45,685 nucleotides of DNA, from positions 1 to 45,685 of the forward strand of contig CAJNDS010000893.1 in the NCBI GenBank assembly GCA_905221605.1, written 5' to 3'. Below the pieces are notes generated by a model, which saw only the letters and a list, made by a program, of their open reading frames with translations, did no database searches and was not told the origin of the DNA. Shown piece after piece: positions 30,263-41,445 of this stretch; the first letter of the stretch is position 1; the number at the start of each line of letters is the position of its first letter. A program made the translations under genes and the position numbers. Source of the DNA: Symbiodinium natans. Lineage: Eukaryota > Sar > Dinophyceae > Suessiales > Symbiodiniaceae.

Positions 30263-31115
30263 AGTCATGCATGCGCTTGAGGACGGATGAGGATCGTAAA
30301 GTACTTTTGCTGTTAGATCAGTGGATCATTTCATGCGTCTATAGCAGGTTCTGTATCGTTACTACGAGTAGATGGGATTCATGTATGCAGGGCATCACTC
30401 AGGCCAGACACCCTTTTATCTCCCACCCACCCATCCCCTTGATCTTCATAGCATATGAGATGTAAGACGTGATGCCACAGCATCACTCACTTCGCTCATT
30501 TACAAACAAGGTGACACGAAGTTTCGTGTTGCAACATATCTGCTCGCAGGGATATATGCTCGCCATGCGTGCGCGTTAAGGATAGTCATGCGCGCACGCT
30601 CGAGAAAGGACGATGGTCGCAAATAGATACTGTTGCTGCAATATTTGTTTTTGTATGCTATTTGCATCGTTTGGTAGGTGGGTTTCATGTATGGACAGAT
30701 ATATGGTAGTCATGCGTGTGCGATCGAGAAAGGAAGAGTATCGTATAATACTTTGCTGTTATATCGGTGGCTTCATGCGTCTAAAGGGTGCTGTATCGTT
30801 ACTAGGAGTAGATGTGTTTCATGTATGCACAGACATATGTTAGTCATGCGTGCGCGTTCGAGAAATGCGTGCACTTTCGGGAAAAGAAGGGGATCGTAAA
30901 GACTTTGCTGTTATATCTCTGATTTTCTGCGTTTAAAAGGTTTTGTACCGTTGCTAGTTGGGCTTCATGTATGGACAGATACATGGTAGTCATGCGTGCA
31001 CGTTCGAGAAGGGAAGAGGATCGTAAATGCTTTGTTGTCCTATTTGTGGTTTTCTGCGTCTAAGCGGCTTCGTATCGTTGCTAGATGCTAGATGGGTTTT
31101 ATGCATGGACAGATG
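30263..31115. repeat. Degenerate tandem array of about 124-146 bp units
   Basis: Units begin AGTCATGCGTGCGCGTTCGAG at 30263, 30584, 30708, 30842 and 30988, and carry GGATCGTAAA, CTTTGCTGTTATAT and GGGTTTCATGTATGGACAGA in order. Copies differ by many substitutions, so the array is old. Confidence 0.85.
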
Positions 31116-31439
31116 GCGCGCGCTTGACAGCGCAAAACACCACGCCACGCATGCAGCGAAGCCCGCAGTCAATATGATTCAATGCACCATGCGTATGCCA
31201 CACCGCGCATTCTCCGCACCTACACCTGCGCCACGTATACACCACACATGCACCTCGTCATGCATATGCAGCACCACACATATACCACACATACACTGCA
31301 TATGTACTGCATACACCACGCACGCCACAAGTACACCGCGCATGCACCATTGCACCATTGCACCACACCCCACCTCGTTGTATGCGACACGACGCCACAT
31401 CACCACACACCCTCTGCACAAACACCCACCACACCACAC

Positions 31440-31680
31440 TTGACCACACCACACCAGAATACCACCGGGTCGATGGTGACCGCAGCGTTGCAGTACCGCA
31501 TAGGACCAGGATACGTCGAAGGGCGGACCAAGCTCACTCACCATGAAGTCTCGCACAACCTTGCTGGTTCTGGAGGGAAGTCATCCCAGAAAGCTCACCA
31601 AGAAAGGCTTGCCATGGGCTCCTTCCCCAAAGGGCACTGCAAGCCCCACCAGTCTCCCACAATCCAGTTGTACGAGTGGT
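31440..31680 (-). other. Possible exon(s), minus strand
   Basis: On the minus strand KVVRDFMVSELGPPFDVSW and following residues form a coding-like segment with a GTGAGT after DFM. Splice boundaries could not be settled and the product is unknown. Confidence 0.3.
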
Positions 31681-32094
31681 TATGCACACACGGCCAGCTG
31701 AGCTGCCTTTCGTGCCGGATAAATGGGATGATCGGCGGCTAACGAATCGTATCCCTAGTCACCAACTTCCGGCTATCGACCAACTAAATCCAGCCAACCA
31801 ACCAACCAACCAAAAACACACACACGCACAGACACGCGCACACCTGCGCAACCATACGCACACGCGCGCAAGCAATCGCAAGCACGTGCACCCACGCATA
31901 CACGCATGCAACCAGCGATGTAGCATCTGCTACGCAGTTGTGGCTCCTTTTCTTCAAGCTGCGCTTGGCCACACGACTGATCACGACTTGGCCATCCTAA
32001 GACTACGTAACAGTAACACTTGTGTAACACTTTTGCAGCCATTGATGCCACTCAATCATTTCTCGAGTGGGATCTCTGGGGCCAGCTGCACTTG

Positions 32095-32310
32095 CATGGG
32101 TGCAGCGATGCTGATGGTATTGATTGCATGAGGAACAGTGCAAGTTGGCCCTGCAGCATGTCTGCTCTTCGGTCATGGCCGCTGAGAGCGCATTTAACTG
32201 CATTTCTCGTAAGCTGCTCAGCCAGCTCCTGACTACAAGCTTGTTCATTGCGCCTGGCTTCACCCATCTTCTTCCTGAGGGTTGTGGGTCTTTCGCATGC
32301 GGGGCAATAT
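32095..32310 (-). other. Probable exon, minus strand
   Basis: On the minus strand YCPACERPTTLRKKMGEARR continues into a helical Gln/Leu/Arg-rich stretch (QELAEQLTRNAVKC, DMLQGQLALFLMQS) and meets a GCAAGT donor-like site near 32100. Possible Cys pair CPAC. Product unknown. Confidence 0.4.
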
Positions 32311-33564
32311 TACTGATGGAGCATGGCGGGTTTGCACGGTCATGTGCAGCTTCCGGTGCCTCGAGAGGAGGACGGGGTCGACGAAATCCGGAGCCCTGAA
32401 TCGTGCGAGGAAGGCTAAGGGAAAGTGGGTTCGCATGGCGCATGGGTGCACTCTGCACTCGCTCAGTTTTGCGGAACAATCGCATATGCAACACTTGCTC
32501 AGTATCTTCTGCAGCTCCCTGGCAGCTTGCCTTTTGGCGCCGTTCCTGCAACATTTCCATTTACGCTACCAGTATGAACCGGACTTGTCAGCTTTGTGTC
32601 CTGATCTCGTTCTCGCATCTCTTCGCCGAGCGCGGGATCAAACTGGCAATCGCAACATGTCGCATGTCGGCAAGTCTCGTTCAATGCACAATGGACCCAC
32701 AACAGACCAAAAATGAACTTGCCTTGCTACTATGGCTGACATAAGTAAATTCATTCAAGCACTGGTGGTGTATCCATTGCTGAAGTTACACCTGTGGCCT
32801 TCTGCAAGAGTGTGAACACGTAGGCAGGCCACTTGCGTACCGAGCTTCTGTCCTTCACCAACCGTTTTCTATTAAAGCAACCATGCCGAATGCAGGTTGC
32901 AAGGAATGGAAGCAGCATTGCCCGCAGCTCACTCACTCCCATCCAGACTGAGGTGGGCAAGGTCCTTGGAAGAGGTGTACTTCAAAATCATGTCCATGGC
33001 CTGGAGAGCCACTTGCGCTTGGTGCTTGCAAGGTACAGTAACGGCATGTGCTCTTCTAATTGTCTAGTTAATCTTGCTGAATTGCCGGCAGAATGCGTGA
33101 ATCTCAAACGCCACATGCCTCTGGTCTTATCTCTTGGCTCTTGGCCTCTTGGAACCGTGACCCACCATCAGCACGGTCGCGGCTGCGAAGCCTGTAGTCG
33201 CTATGGTCAAACTGGGGATGTGTGGGAGGCATGGCTGAGATTGGCTGACTGAAGCTGAGGAGTTCAATCTTCTCGAGGACTGCACTCGGCGACAAACTTT
33301 TTGGCTGTGAAGTCGAAGTCGCTGATCTAACAGGCTCAAGTGGGGTGATGGAACCACCCTGCACAAAAAATCGCCCTCACCAGTGCAGATTCCCCTGTGT
33401 CACTCCCCGTCCCGCTATAAATGCGCTCGTTTGTTTTGATAAGTGTGCCCAATGTTGTGTTGCACGATTTGTACTCCCTGATTTAACTTCGACATGATGA
33501 TGATGATGATGATGTGTTTGCAGATGTAACCGCTACCCAATCTTTCCAACATGTGTCCGCTTAC

Positions 33565-34164
33565 TTAAGGCAAAAACATCATCTTTGTGCAGCATGATTT
33601 TGTTGCTAACCATTGTCGTTGAAGAGAGGTGCCTTGGTCGCATCTGTCTTTTTGGAACAATGAAACAATCGGAGCTTCCGTTGAGGGTTGGAGCTCGAGG
33701 TTGAGGTTGCTCATAGTCCCTGGGCAGCTTCCCTGTGGTGCAGGTTCAGCTGTTGCACTTGCGGAGGGCCTTGCTGAGCCTTGCTGGCCTTGACATGCCT
33801 TGGCCAGACGTGACCAAGCATCACACAAGGATGTTGTCTGATTGTCCACTGCTGGCAACTCCTTGGCGAGGAACTGGAAGACAGCTGTAACCACAGGATC
33901 GTCTCCAGGTGGCTTCGCAAATGGCTGTGGCTCTTGATTCCTGATGCTTATCGCATCGCGTTTCGAATGTCGAGACGGGGTGCAGGCCTTCAGCCTTCTG
34001 TCGCGAAATTGTACTGTCGGTATGGAGCTGCATGGACCTAGAGGGCCTGGATTTATACCAACCCTAAACCCTAACAAGCACTCAGCATGTGGTGCGCCAA
34101 GACATCCAGGCCTTGAGCGGGCCATCCTGGCCAGAAAGCGCCTGCAAGCGGAATCAAGCGGCAA
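33565..34164 (-). CDS. Open segment containing a probable exon, unknown protein
   Basis: A 199-codon open frame whose central part (about 33780-33930; PPGDDPVVTAVFQFLAKELP, TTSLCDAWSRLAKAC) looks coding and follows an acceptor-like CATCAG on the minus strand. The Pro/Ser/Ala-rich remainder may be read-through into introns. It lies just downstream, on the same strand, of the Lys/Gly/Asp-rich exons at 34210-34824 and may belong to that gene. No family recognised. Confidence 0.35.
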   Translation of the reverse strand: MPLDSACRRFLARMARSRPGCLGAPHAECLLGFRVGINPGPLGPCSSIPTVQFRDRRLKACTPSRHSKRDAISIRNQEPQPFAKPPGDDPVVTAVFQFLAKELPAVDNQTTSLCDAWSRLAKACQGQQGSARPSASATAEPAPQGSCPGTMSNLNLELQPSTEAPIVSLFQKDRCDQGTSLQRQWLATKSCCTKMMFLP

Positions 34165-34209
34165 CTGGGTTCATCTGCTCGGGCCATCTCGGGCCATCTC
34201 GGGCCAGTC

Positions 34210-34824
34210 TCACTCCGGGACTTCTGAGAGGACTGTGGGCGACGTCAGGTCTTGCATTCTGGAGGGCCGAATTTGAACAGAAAGCTTCATTCCAGCCTGT
34301 TCAAGAAGGTCCTCCACATCAGCCATGGGCACCTTGCCCTTGCCTGTCTCTGCTACTGGTAGGCACGAAGAAGCCGGCAAGTTGCAGCGCTAACACTATG
34401 AAACTGGGTAGCTTTCAGCTGTCCTCCTCGACCTTTTCCTTTGGTACGATCTCGGCTGTCACGATCGCGGTTCGAGTCGCCTTTGCCAGCTGATGATTCA
34501 AGATGGCAGCTGTTTTCGGTAAGGTCCGATTCGGGCTTCCAATGGCTTTAATTTCTACTCGGATCCGATTCGAGTGGTCTGCATCCTAAACAATGTTCTT
34601 AGGCCTTTCTTCTGATGCTAAGGAGGGTGATGGTGTAATTCGCGTTTTTTCCACAAGTACCTTACATGAACTTCATGTTGGCTGGATTGAATCATTCCCG
34701 CATCTGCCCCTCATGCCGTGTGTTGTCCCGGCCAGAGCAGTGTTTCCGGGCTGCAGGCCTCGCCCATCACGTCCGTCACCCTTGTCACCCTTCTCGCCTT
34801 TCTCACGGTCTCCCTTGCCTTTTC
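34210..34824 (-). CDS. Lys/Gly/Asp/Arg-rich exons, probably of an RNA-binding protein
   Basis: Three exon-like minus-strand segments: about 34751-34824 (GKGKGDREKGEKGDKGDGRD), 34404-34491 (AGKGDSNRDRDSRDRTKGKG) and 34210-34343 (KGKVPMADVEDLLEQAGMKL, following acceptor GAGACAG). The first two are disordered, charged linkers of the type flanking RNA-binding domains. The third is helical and open to a TGA at 34210. Being on the same strand and about 1.1 kb downstream of the RRM exons (35912-36766), they could be its C-terminal part, but no continuous junction is proven. Confidence 0.45.
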
Positions 34825-35911
34825 CTATCGGGGCAAGTTCCTGATTTGTGGCCCATCAGGCTACAGCGGCTAGTTACAAACATGTGCATGTTCGAGCTGC
34901 CGCAATGTCCTCCATGAGCCAATCGCACTACGATGTGGCCGCCCTCAAAAGCCTTGTTGTGAAAGCTGAGGGCCTGGCATGCCGTTGGTTGTGCGCTTCA
35001 TAGGCAAAGCATACACAGGTCAGCCAACATTCAAGCTAACACCCAGTACGCATCGTTCAACGCATTTCAAAGCGAGATCGGAGCATGTTGCTGCCCAAGA
35101 CTTTTTGCATCCTGCCAACATCTGCCAACCACGGTCTTGCCACCACCCACATTGGACCACTTCTGTGATGGCACAGCACATTGGGCCACTTCTGTGATGG
35201 CACATGCCATGGCGCTTGCATAAGGGCCTTAAGCAAGCGCGTTGGCTTGAATTCTGAAGGCACCCACCGCCGTCGGAGGTGTTCAGAAGCATAGTCGGAC
35301 GATAAGATGCAGCATCACACTAATATGAAGCCAAGAAGGACTCAAGCCTACTAATCAGGACAACACGACAGCGCAAGTACCTGCTGCAATGAAACTCAAA
35401 CGGCTTGTATGCGTCTTGCGAGCAGCAGCTTGCAAAGCAGATTGCTCTTCTGATCTTGTTTGCAGATTTCCTTTGGACTCCGTTTGGCGACCTGGTCTTG
35501 CTTTCTTGGCATTGCGGCTTGAGCTTGCAACTTGTGCAGTTCTTTGTCGCAGAAGCAGCTTGTCCACGGCTATAGTGAAGGACTTGCCATGCCTGAAGGC
35601 AAAGGCTGGCAACAGATCCTTAACGCACCTGCAACCGGCTTTTCATCTTTTGCAAGGCTGTCCTGCGTGCCAGCCGAGCACAGCAGCATGTTCTCGTGCA
35701 GGAATACGTGGTGCAACAAGCTCTGGCAGGTTTCTTGGCCCACTCCCTCGGTTGGCCCTGTAGACTTGGCTGACCCGCAGCAAGTATACGACATTGCAGA
35801 GTAGACGAACTTGCTGTGCACAAAAAGTCCTTTGATCCAGAACGACAATATCTGACGCACGTCTGGTCGTGTATCCTGAAATGCAAACCTTGGTTGCTCT
35901 AGCGGCTACAC

Positions 35912-36766
35912 AGCATTGGTGCGTGGCGCCTTCTGGGCCTGCTCCTCGGTGCGGAACGTCACAAAGCCGATGCCCTGTCATGCCAATGAAAACTCGCTCC
36001 AAGCTGAAGCGAATCTTTCATTTTCCCAAGCTGGAAGAAGCTGGATCCTAACGGTGTCATGGCGATTCATGGTGCAAAGGCATGCAAAGGCATAAGCCAA
36101 CTTGGCAACATGGACTGCGGAGGTGTCTAAGGTCGATCAACTTGATAATTGCTCTTGGGCACGGGTTTTGAGGCCTTGGAACTGCCGTCAGGGTTCCGCA
36201 AGACCTTCAGCCGCTCGACCTGCACATGCTGTTTATTTAGTTCACCTCGCCCCAGCCGTGCGTGCCACATGCATTGCACCTCCCACCCTCCCGCCCCCCA
36301 CATGGATGGGACTGCGCAAGAGTGCGCGGGCACTGTCCTGATATGATTGGAGGCTGCCCACGGCCACCAAGAAACCCAAGGACCGTCCAATTGTGCTTCA
36401 GTGATTGTTGTTTGTCACTTGCACATCACTATCACGTCTGCGACGAAGGCTCCAAATTGCAGAGTTCTACAGGTGCGTGGCACGATGCCGAATGCCAGCT
36501 ACGAGTACTCAGCTACCTCAACTAGTCCAGGCTACACTAGGCTGCTGCTTTCAGGAGCTGCCGGCGGAACTTGAGATAAGGAGAAAATGACGGTGCTCGT
36601 GAAGCCATCGTTGGTTTGCGCCTCTCCAGCATCCTCAAAAAAGCTCCGAAGCTCGTCCTTCAGTCCGACAGTGCTGCGGCCATAGGGCAAATCGAGCAAG
36701 CAGGACCAATGAAGCCGGCGATTCGTCAATGTCCTCATGAGCTTCCCCGATGTTTGCCACGAACAC
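35912..36766 (-). CDS. RRM-domain RNA-binding protein, core exons
   Basis: Three exons join in phase 0 to make a textbook RNA recognition motif: 36622 up to about 36690 or more (LPYGRSTVGLKDELRSFFED AGE, then GC donor GCGCAA), 36175-36219 (VERLKVLRNPDGSSK, acceptor GTGCAG, GC donor) and 35912-35974 (GIGFVTFRTEEQAQKAPRTNA, acceptor GACAG, GT donor). GIGFVTF is the RNP1 core. VFVANI at 36749-36766, after the acceptor CTTGCAG, would supply RNP2, but it is in another frame from LPYG, so an unresolved junction or a frameshift lies between. Lys/Gly-rich exon-like segments occur on both sides on the same strand (about 37140-37235; 34404-34824). The role would be RNA binding; the target is unknown. 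Confidence 0.65.
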
Positions 36767-37323
36767 CTGCAAGAACATGCGATGTAAGGTCTCGGGCGAG
36801 GTTGTCAAAGCGCAGGCATCGAAGGCAGGCAGTTTTGTCGAATGTCGAGGAGCAGTTTCCATGTAAGGAGTGCAGGGGTCCCTGCTTGGCCTGCTTGGGA
36901 TCTGCTTCACGAGGCTCCTCGCCGACAAGGCCGCGAGGTTGCGGCACGGGCAGAAACTGTCACGCCATGAGAAGAAGCCGGCCTATGCCTAAATGTGCAC
37001 CATTACTCGAAATCACTCGAAGCAAACCACAACGTTCTCTGAGCTACGTGAAGGTGCCCGAACTGTCCAAAATTCGAGGGTGCCCCATGGCCACTACATG
37101 TCGTCACATTCTGCTGGTGCTTGTGTTGCGCGCTTCCAAAGATTCCAAAGCGCCATCGACTGTCCTTGGATTTTCCTTTGTGAGAGTCTTTGCCATCTCT
37201 CGGTTCCCTGCCTTTTCCTTTGTGTCCTTAGAACTTGAGAAGGGCTCACAATTGTGATCACTTCTGCGTTCGACTGCGCTTGCTTCTCATCAACCTTTTC
37301 GAGCTAGGCGGCCGTTACCAAAG

Positions 37324-37360
37324 CTGGAACCAAAGTCAAAGTCGCGTTCCCGGTCCAATC
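37324..37360 (-). other. Probable short exon with DFDFG motif
   Basis: On the minus strand WDRERDFDFGSS-like sequence after an acceptor-like CCAAG. The same DFDFG motif recurs in the exon-like segment at 39178-39287, suggesting a repeated motif in one protein upstream of the RRM exons. Confidence 0.3.
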
Positions 37361-38101
37361 CTTGGCGTTCCCATGGTTGCACTGGGCATTGGCACCGGCA
37401 GCATTTCTTCTGTCCGCCGAAGGGCCGAAGTCTTTCTCGAAGCCTGCGCATGAACTGACGAATGTGAAAGCATTTCATGACAGCTTTTTGACTGCTTTCT
37501 AGATCCAGAACTGCATACATAAGCGGGGGTCGGGTGTTCTGGGTATTTCGGTTAAGAACGATTAGTCGGATGGGCCTGGCACGATCAGCAGGCCAGCACA
37601 TGTCGGCACACGATGTGATTTCGTTTGCCGAATGCATCTTGATCATCTATTCAGTATCATGTTTCGATCCTTGGAATTGTCGACATGGCATGTATTTAAA
37701 TCAGAAGTCCAGCTTTGATTCTTTTCGGGGGGGGGGGGGGATGTTGCAGTGCTTAACAAGGGTGTATGCAGTGTAAGCTGGGATAGGGGAAGGCCATGGT
37801 AGGCAGGCCCAGCGCAGTGTTGTCCCGGGAGGGGAGCAGGGCGACCAGGTAGAAGATTTAGACATGGGATTTGGGATTTGGGGTGCAAATTGCTGAGAAC
37901 GTGTGCGGCCCGGGGCCTGGGTCGCACTAGTCAGAAACGCAAGTCGGCGGCGAGCCGACACACACTGCTGGAAAGAGCACGCGGCGTGGAATGCCGGAGA
38001 ACAGCCGATCTGGGCAGTGAAAGAAGGACTGTCAGAGATAGGCAGTCTTGGAACTGACGTACTAGACGGACGGACCTGCAAGCCCAGGCTGAACAGGAAC
38101 C

Positions 38102-38492
38102 GTGCGCGATCTCATATCCATTGACGACGGTCAGCCTGTGGCACTTGCTCTCTGGCGACACGTGATCAACGGAGTGCCATTGGGCTTCTCCACGCCCATT
38201 CCGCCTTGCCCCGTGATGGACCCTGTCAGGTCGCATCCTCGCCATTGCCCATTGCAGCACTGCGAATCCGAGGGGAAATCCGCACTTCATCACCATCCAT
38301 CACCATCCATCACCCCTAGATGGTAGATGACTTTCTCCAGGAGGAGCTCGCGCAAGGCTGGATTCGAGAGATAGTTGGTAGGGGGAGACTGGGTGTCGCC
38401 CTCTTGTGGTTGATAGCTCGATTTCGGGCGTCACGTCTAACACTGCCTTGCCTAGTCTGCCAACCCGACCCCGATGCTTGCAGGTATTGAAC
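38102..38492 (+). pseudogene. Decayed reverse-transcriptase fragment, three frames
   Basis: Consecutive fragments in three different frames: LWRHVINGVPLGFSTPIPPC (about 38153-38212), VDDFLQEELAQGWIREI (38323-38373) and LVVDSSISGVTSNTALPSLP (about 38403-38462). The order and spacing match the region upstream of the catalytic palm in reverse-transcriptase proteins I recall from dinoflagellates (hydrophobic-Val-Pro-Leu-Gly, then Glu-Glu...Gly-Trp, then Val-Asp-Ser-Ser). At least two frameshifts make it non-functional. It lies antisense to the surrounding exon-like segments. Confidence 0.5.
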
Positions 38493-39177
38493 TAACTAGC
38501 AAATTCCGTTGTCGTCGGCCTCTTTGTTGACGAATGGAGCTCTGTGGACTGCTCTGGACCTCCCATTAACCTCACGCCTCTTACTCCCGTGATGCCACAC
38601 CCCTCTATGTGCGAAGGTACTACATGGGCCTCCCATGACGATAGGGACGCTCCGGACTTCAGGGACTTTCAACTGTATGGACTTGGAGCATCTTGGAGCC
38701 TGACCGGACCGTCTGCAATTCACCCCTACATGTTGACCAATACGCAGCCAGCGTTTGCCTGTTCTGAAACCACGTTCTCAGAGAGACTTCAAGACTTTCA
38801 TAGCTGGTTGATTTCATTGACGTATACGGACGTGACAAGACGAACTACTCGATTAATCAAATACAACGTTGGCCACAACTGGAATGATGCCACAGCATCA
38901 GCATCTGCACCACCAACGCCCGCTTACGCTGCCAAAACAACACATTGCATCAAGCAGCTGGACAGAGATGCTGGAAAGTGACACTGCTACGATCTGCTCG
39001 TGTGCGGGATCTCAGCCATGCTCCGGGCTCCTAAGCCCAACAAACCTCATTGCTGCCATCAGGAATGGTGAATCAAACTGGTTCGGTCACGTGATTGCCT
39101 AGGCCGAAGTCGCTGAAACTCTTCAGGTCTTTGCCCTGGGAATCTCCACCTGGCAAACTTCACCATGAATGCTTCAC

Positions 39178-39287
39178 TTGCGTGAACGAAAATGAATGGC
39201 CACCTAAGCCAAAGTCAAAGTCCAGTGTATCTGTGGGCTCCTTGACTTCCCGTGGGCCTGATGCACTTGTGGAACTTCTCAAGTTCA
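39178..39287 (-). other. Probable exon with DFDFG motif
   Basis: On the minus strand an open segment ends EVKEPTDTLDFDFGLGGHSF-SFTQ at a CAA|GTGAAG donor. Coding-like composition and the shared DFDFG motif with 37324-37360 support an exon. 39300-40760 otherwise shows nothing I can support. Confidence 0.4.
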
Positions 39288-40773
39288 GGTGAACCGACTA
39301 CCGCGCGCATTTCGCCCGTTTTCAATTCTTGAAGCCGCTGTCGAGCTGTCTGTGGTCATGCTGGAACTTGCCAGGAAGTCTGGGAAGTGTGATACAAGGT
39401 GCAAATCAGAATTACGAGCGCCGCCAGGATCTTGATTACATCAGACCTTCGTAGGGCAACAGCTATCTAAGTCAGAATTGGCAACCAAAAAGGAGCCAGG
39501 GAGCTGACGCTCGGAGTCGAAAAGGCCTGCGGCGGTTGCGGCATGTTGCAGCTGTCCTGCTTCTTTGCGAAAGTGCTTCGCCTTTGGTGATGGCGCCAAA
39601 CCACATAGAGCAGCACGGCAAACACCTTCAGTTTATTTCAGTTTCTTTATGAAGGCGTGTCTTCCAAGCAGCGCCCCACTGAGGCCGGGGCTAAAGCAAT
39701 CCATCCCAACACCTCCAGTGGGTTCAGCTCCCTGACAGGAGACGAAAGGAGGAGCTTGGCACATGCACCAAGTTTTACGTTTTCTCGCTGTCCGTATGTC
39801 TAACATTGTCTAACCTTCAATGATTCCTCATTGTTTCTGTGAGGTGGGAATACTCGACAGTGACAATCGCGAAAATGCCGGATGAAGCTCGCTAGGCTCC
39901 ACACGTAACCAATCCTAAACGCTTGCGTGCCTGCCCGTGGTAAACGTACGGTACGAACCGTGTTGATGTCTCCATGGCCAGTATCCGCTGTGGGATGTTT
40001 CAGGACTGCAGTCTGCAAACTTGTTACGACGCACTGCACAAGAGTGATCAAGAGTGTATGTAGGGTGCAAGTCCAATGGCGTGTCCCTGTTCGCGCCTAT
40101 GCCCTCCAAGTGTGCGGTAGTGGTACACGACGAGCAGCCATGTCAGGGACCATGCCTGTCGAGAGCAACACAATGTCAAACAATGTGTGAAAACTCTCAA
40201 AGCAGATTCGAGCCGCGCATTGTCATGTAACACGGCACTAAAACAAATGGCAACGAAGCGTCACACTATGTCACACGCCACTTTGATTGGACGCGAATTG
40301 GCGCAGTCTTCAACGGCTAGGGTGCTACTGTAGGCATGCTACTGTAGGCGCCGTGACCACGAGGCGACCCATTTGGCATTAAATCATTAGCATTGGAAGC
40401 CTTGGGGGGAGGATCAATTTTGAGGGCCGGCCTGTTCTTCGAAAGAAATCCGAACCCTGTTGCTGTCATCTTCGGCTATATGAAGAAGCCGACGCTTCAG
40501 CCCACCAGGATTAGGAATCCCCCCTGCCCCCTTCCGAAGCTACCCCAAAAGAACCATCCATCTCGTCCAAAGGGGGAACAGCAGCCCCAAGCAGCTCACC
40601 AGTCCCCGGCAATTCCAAGAAGCCCGAGAGAACAGAAAAGATCCAAGCAGAACTGTCCAAGGGCTTTTCTGGCAGAGATAGCGTACGGCTCTGATTGCAG
40701 TTACAGGGCCTAGAGGGTTTAGGGCCTCTTTTGAAAGGGGGTATAGCTGACAAGTTGAAGCAACATCTTCGGC

Positions 40774-40787
40774 CTTGAGCCAGAATG
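40774..40787 (-). other. Possible spliced-leader relic
   Basis: On the minus strand CATTCTGGCTCAAG matches the last 14 bases of the dinoflagellate spliced leader with one mismatch (C for T). A chance match this good is expected in roughly one window in seventy of this size. It is followed by GCCGAAGATG, so the body of a former mRNA-derived copy would lie below 40773. Confidence 0.45.
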
Positions 40788-41416
40788 TTCAGGGTTGTGT
40801 TTGGGTCTCCAAGGTCGGGGTTCGGTTTGAGGTTTCCAAAACTTCCAAAGGCTTTGTGGGGCTTGCCACGCCTCTCAATGGATGGGAAGTGCTCAAAGCC
40901 ATTGGCTTCGTGTGGCCGCTTGAGCTGGTTCGGTTTTTCAACTGCTTTGGGGATTCGCTTTGCAAAGGCAAACTGGGTGGGGGGGCTCGTTTCTTGGCGT
41001 GGGTCCGCTAAGTTGGCTTGGTCGCCTTGCGTTTTGCTGTGGGTCCAGTCATGTTTGGCTTGCACTCTCGCACGCCTGGCTTTGCATGCCATTTTGGCCA
41101 TCAACTGATTTCAGATGATGTTCACCAATGTTCACCACTGAACATGAGCTTCTGAGTTGGGGTACTCTTGTCTTAAGATTCCCACCAGCAGGATGAAGAA
41201 GTATCGTCTCGGACTAGTCGTCACCATCCTTGGATCTTCTGGAAGCTGCAAAATGCTCTGCACATTGACATACACAGGAGTTTCGAACTGAGACGGCAGA
41301 CTCCAAATTGTCATCCTGCAGTTGTCACAGCTGCTCGGGATGGCTCTCCCTTGACCAGGCCTTGCCCTCAGGGTCAGCTTGCGGGCTTGCAAACAGGCTG
41401 CCTTGGCAAGAAGGTT

Positions 41417-41445
41417 GACATATGTTGACATATGTTGACATGATG
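41417..41445. repeat. Short ATGTTGACAT tandem repeat
   Basis: Three units of ATGTTGACAT; a related pair (ATGTGTTGACACATGTTGAC) occurs at 43133-43152. 41100-42520 has no gene I can support. Confidence 0.7.

Noticed and set aside
36616-37257. 213-codon plus-strand frame with QSDSAAAIGQI, at first reminiscent of RNase H
   Set aside because: It is the antisense of a convincing RRM exon on the minus strand, which explains the open frame better.
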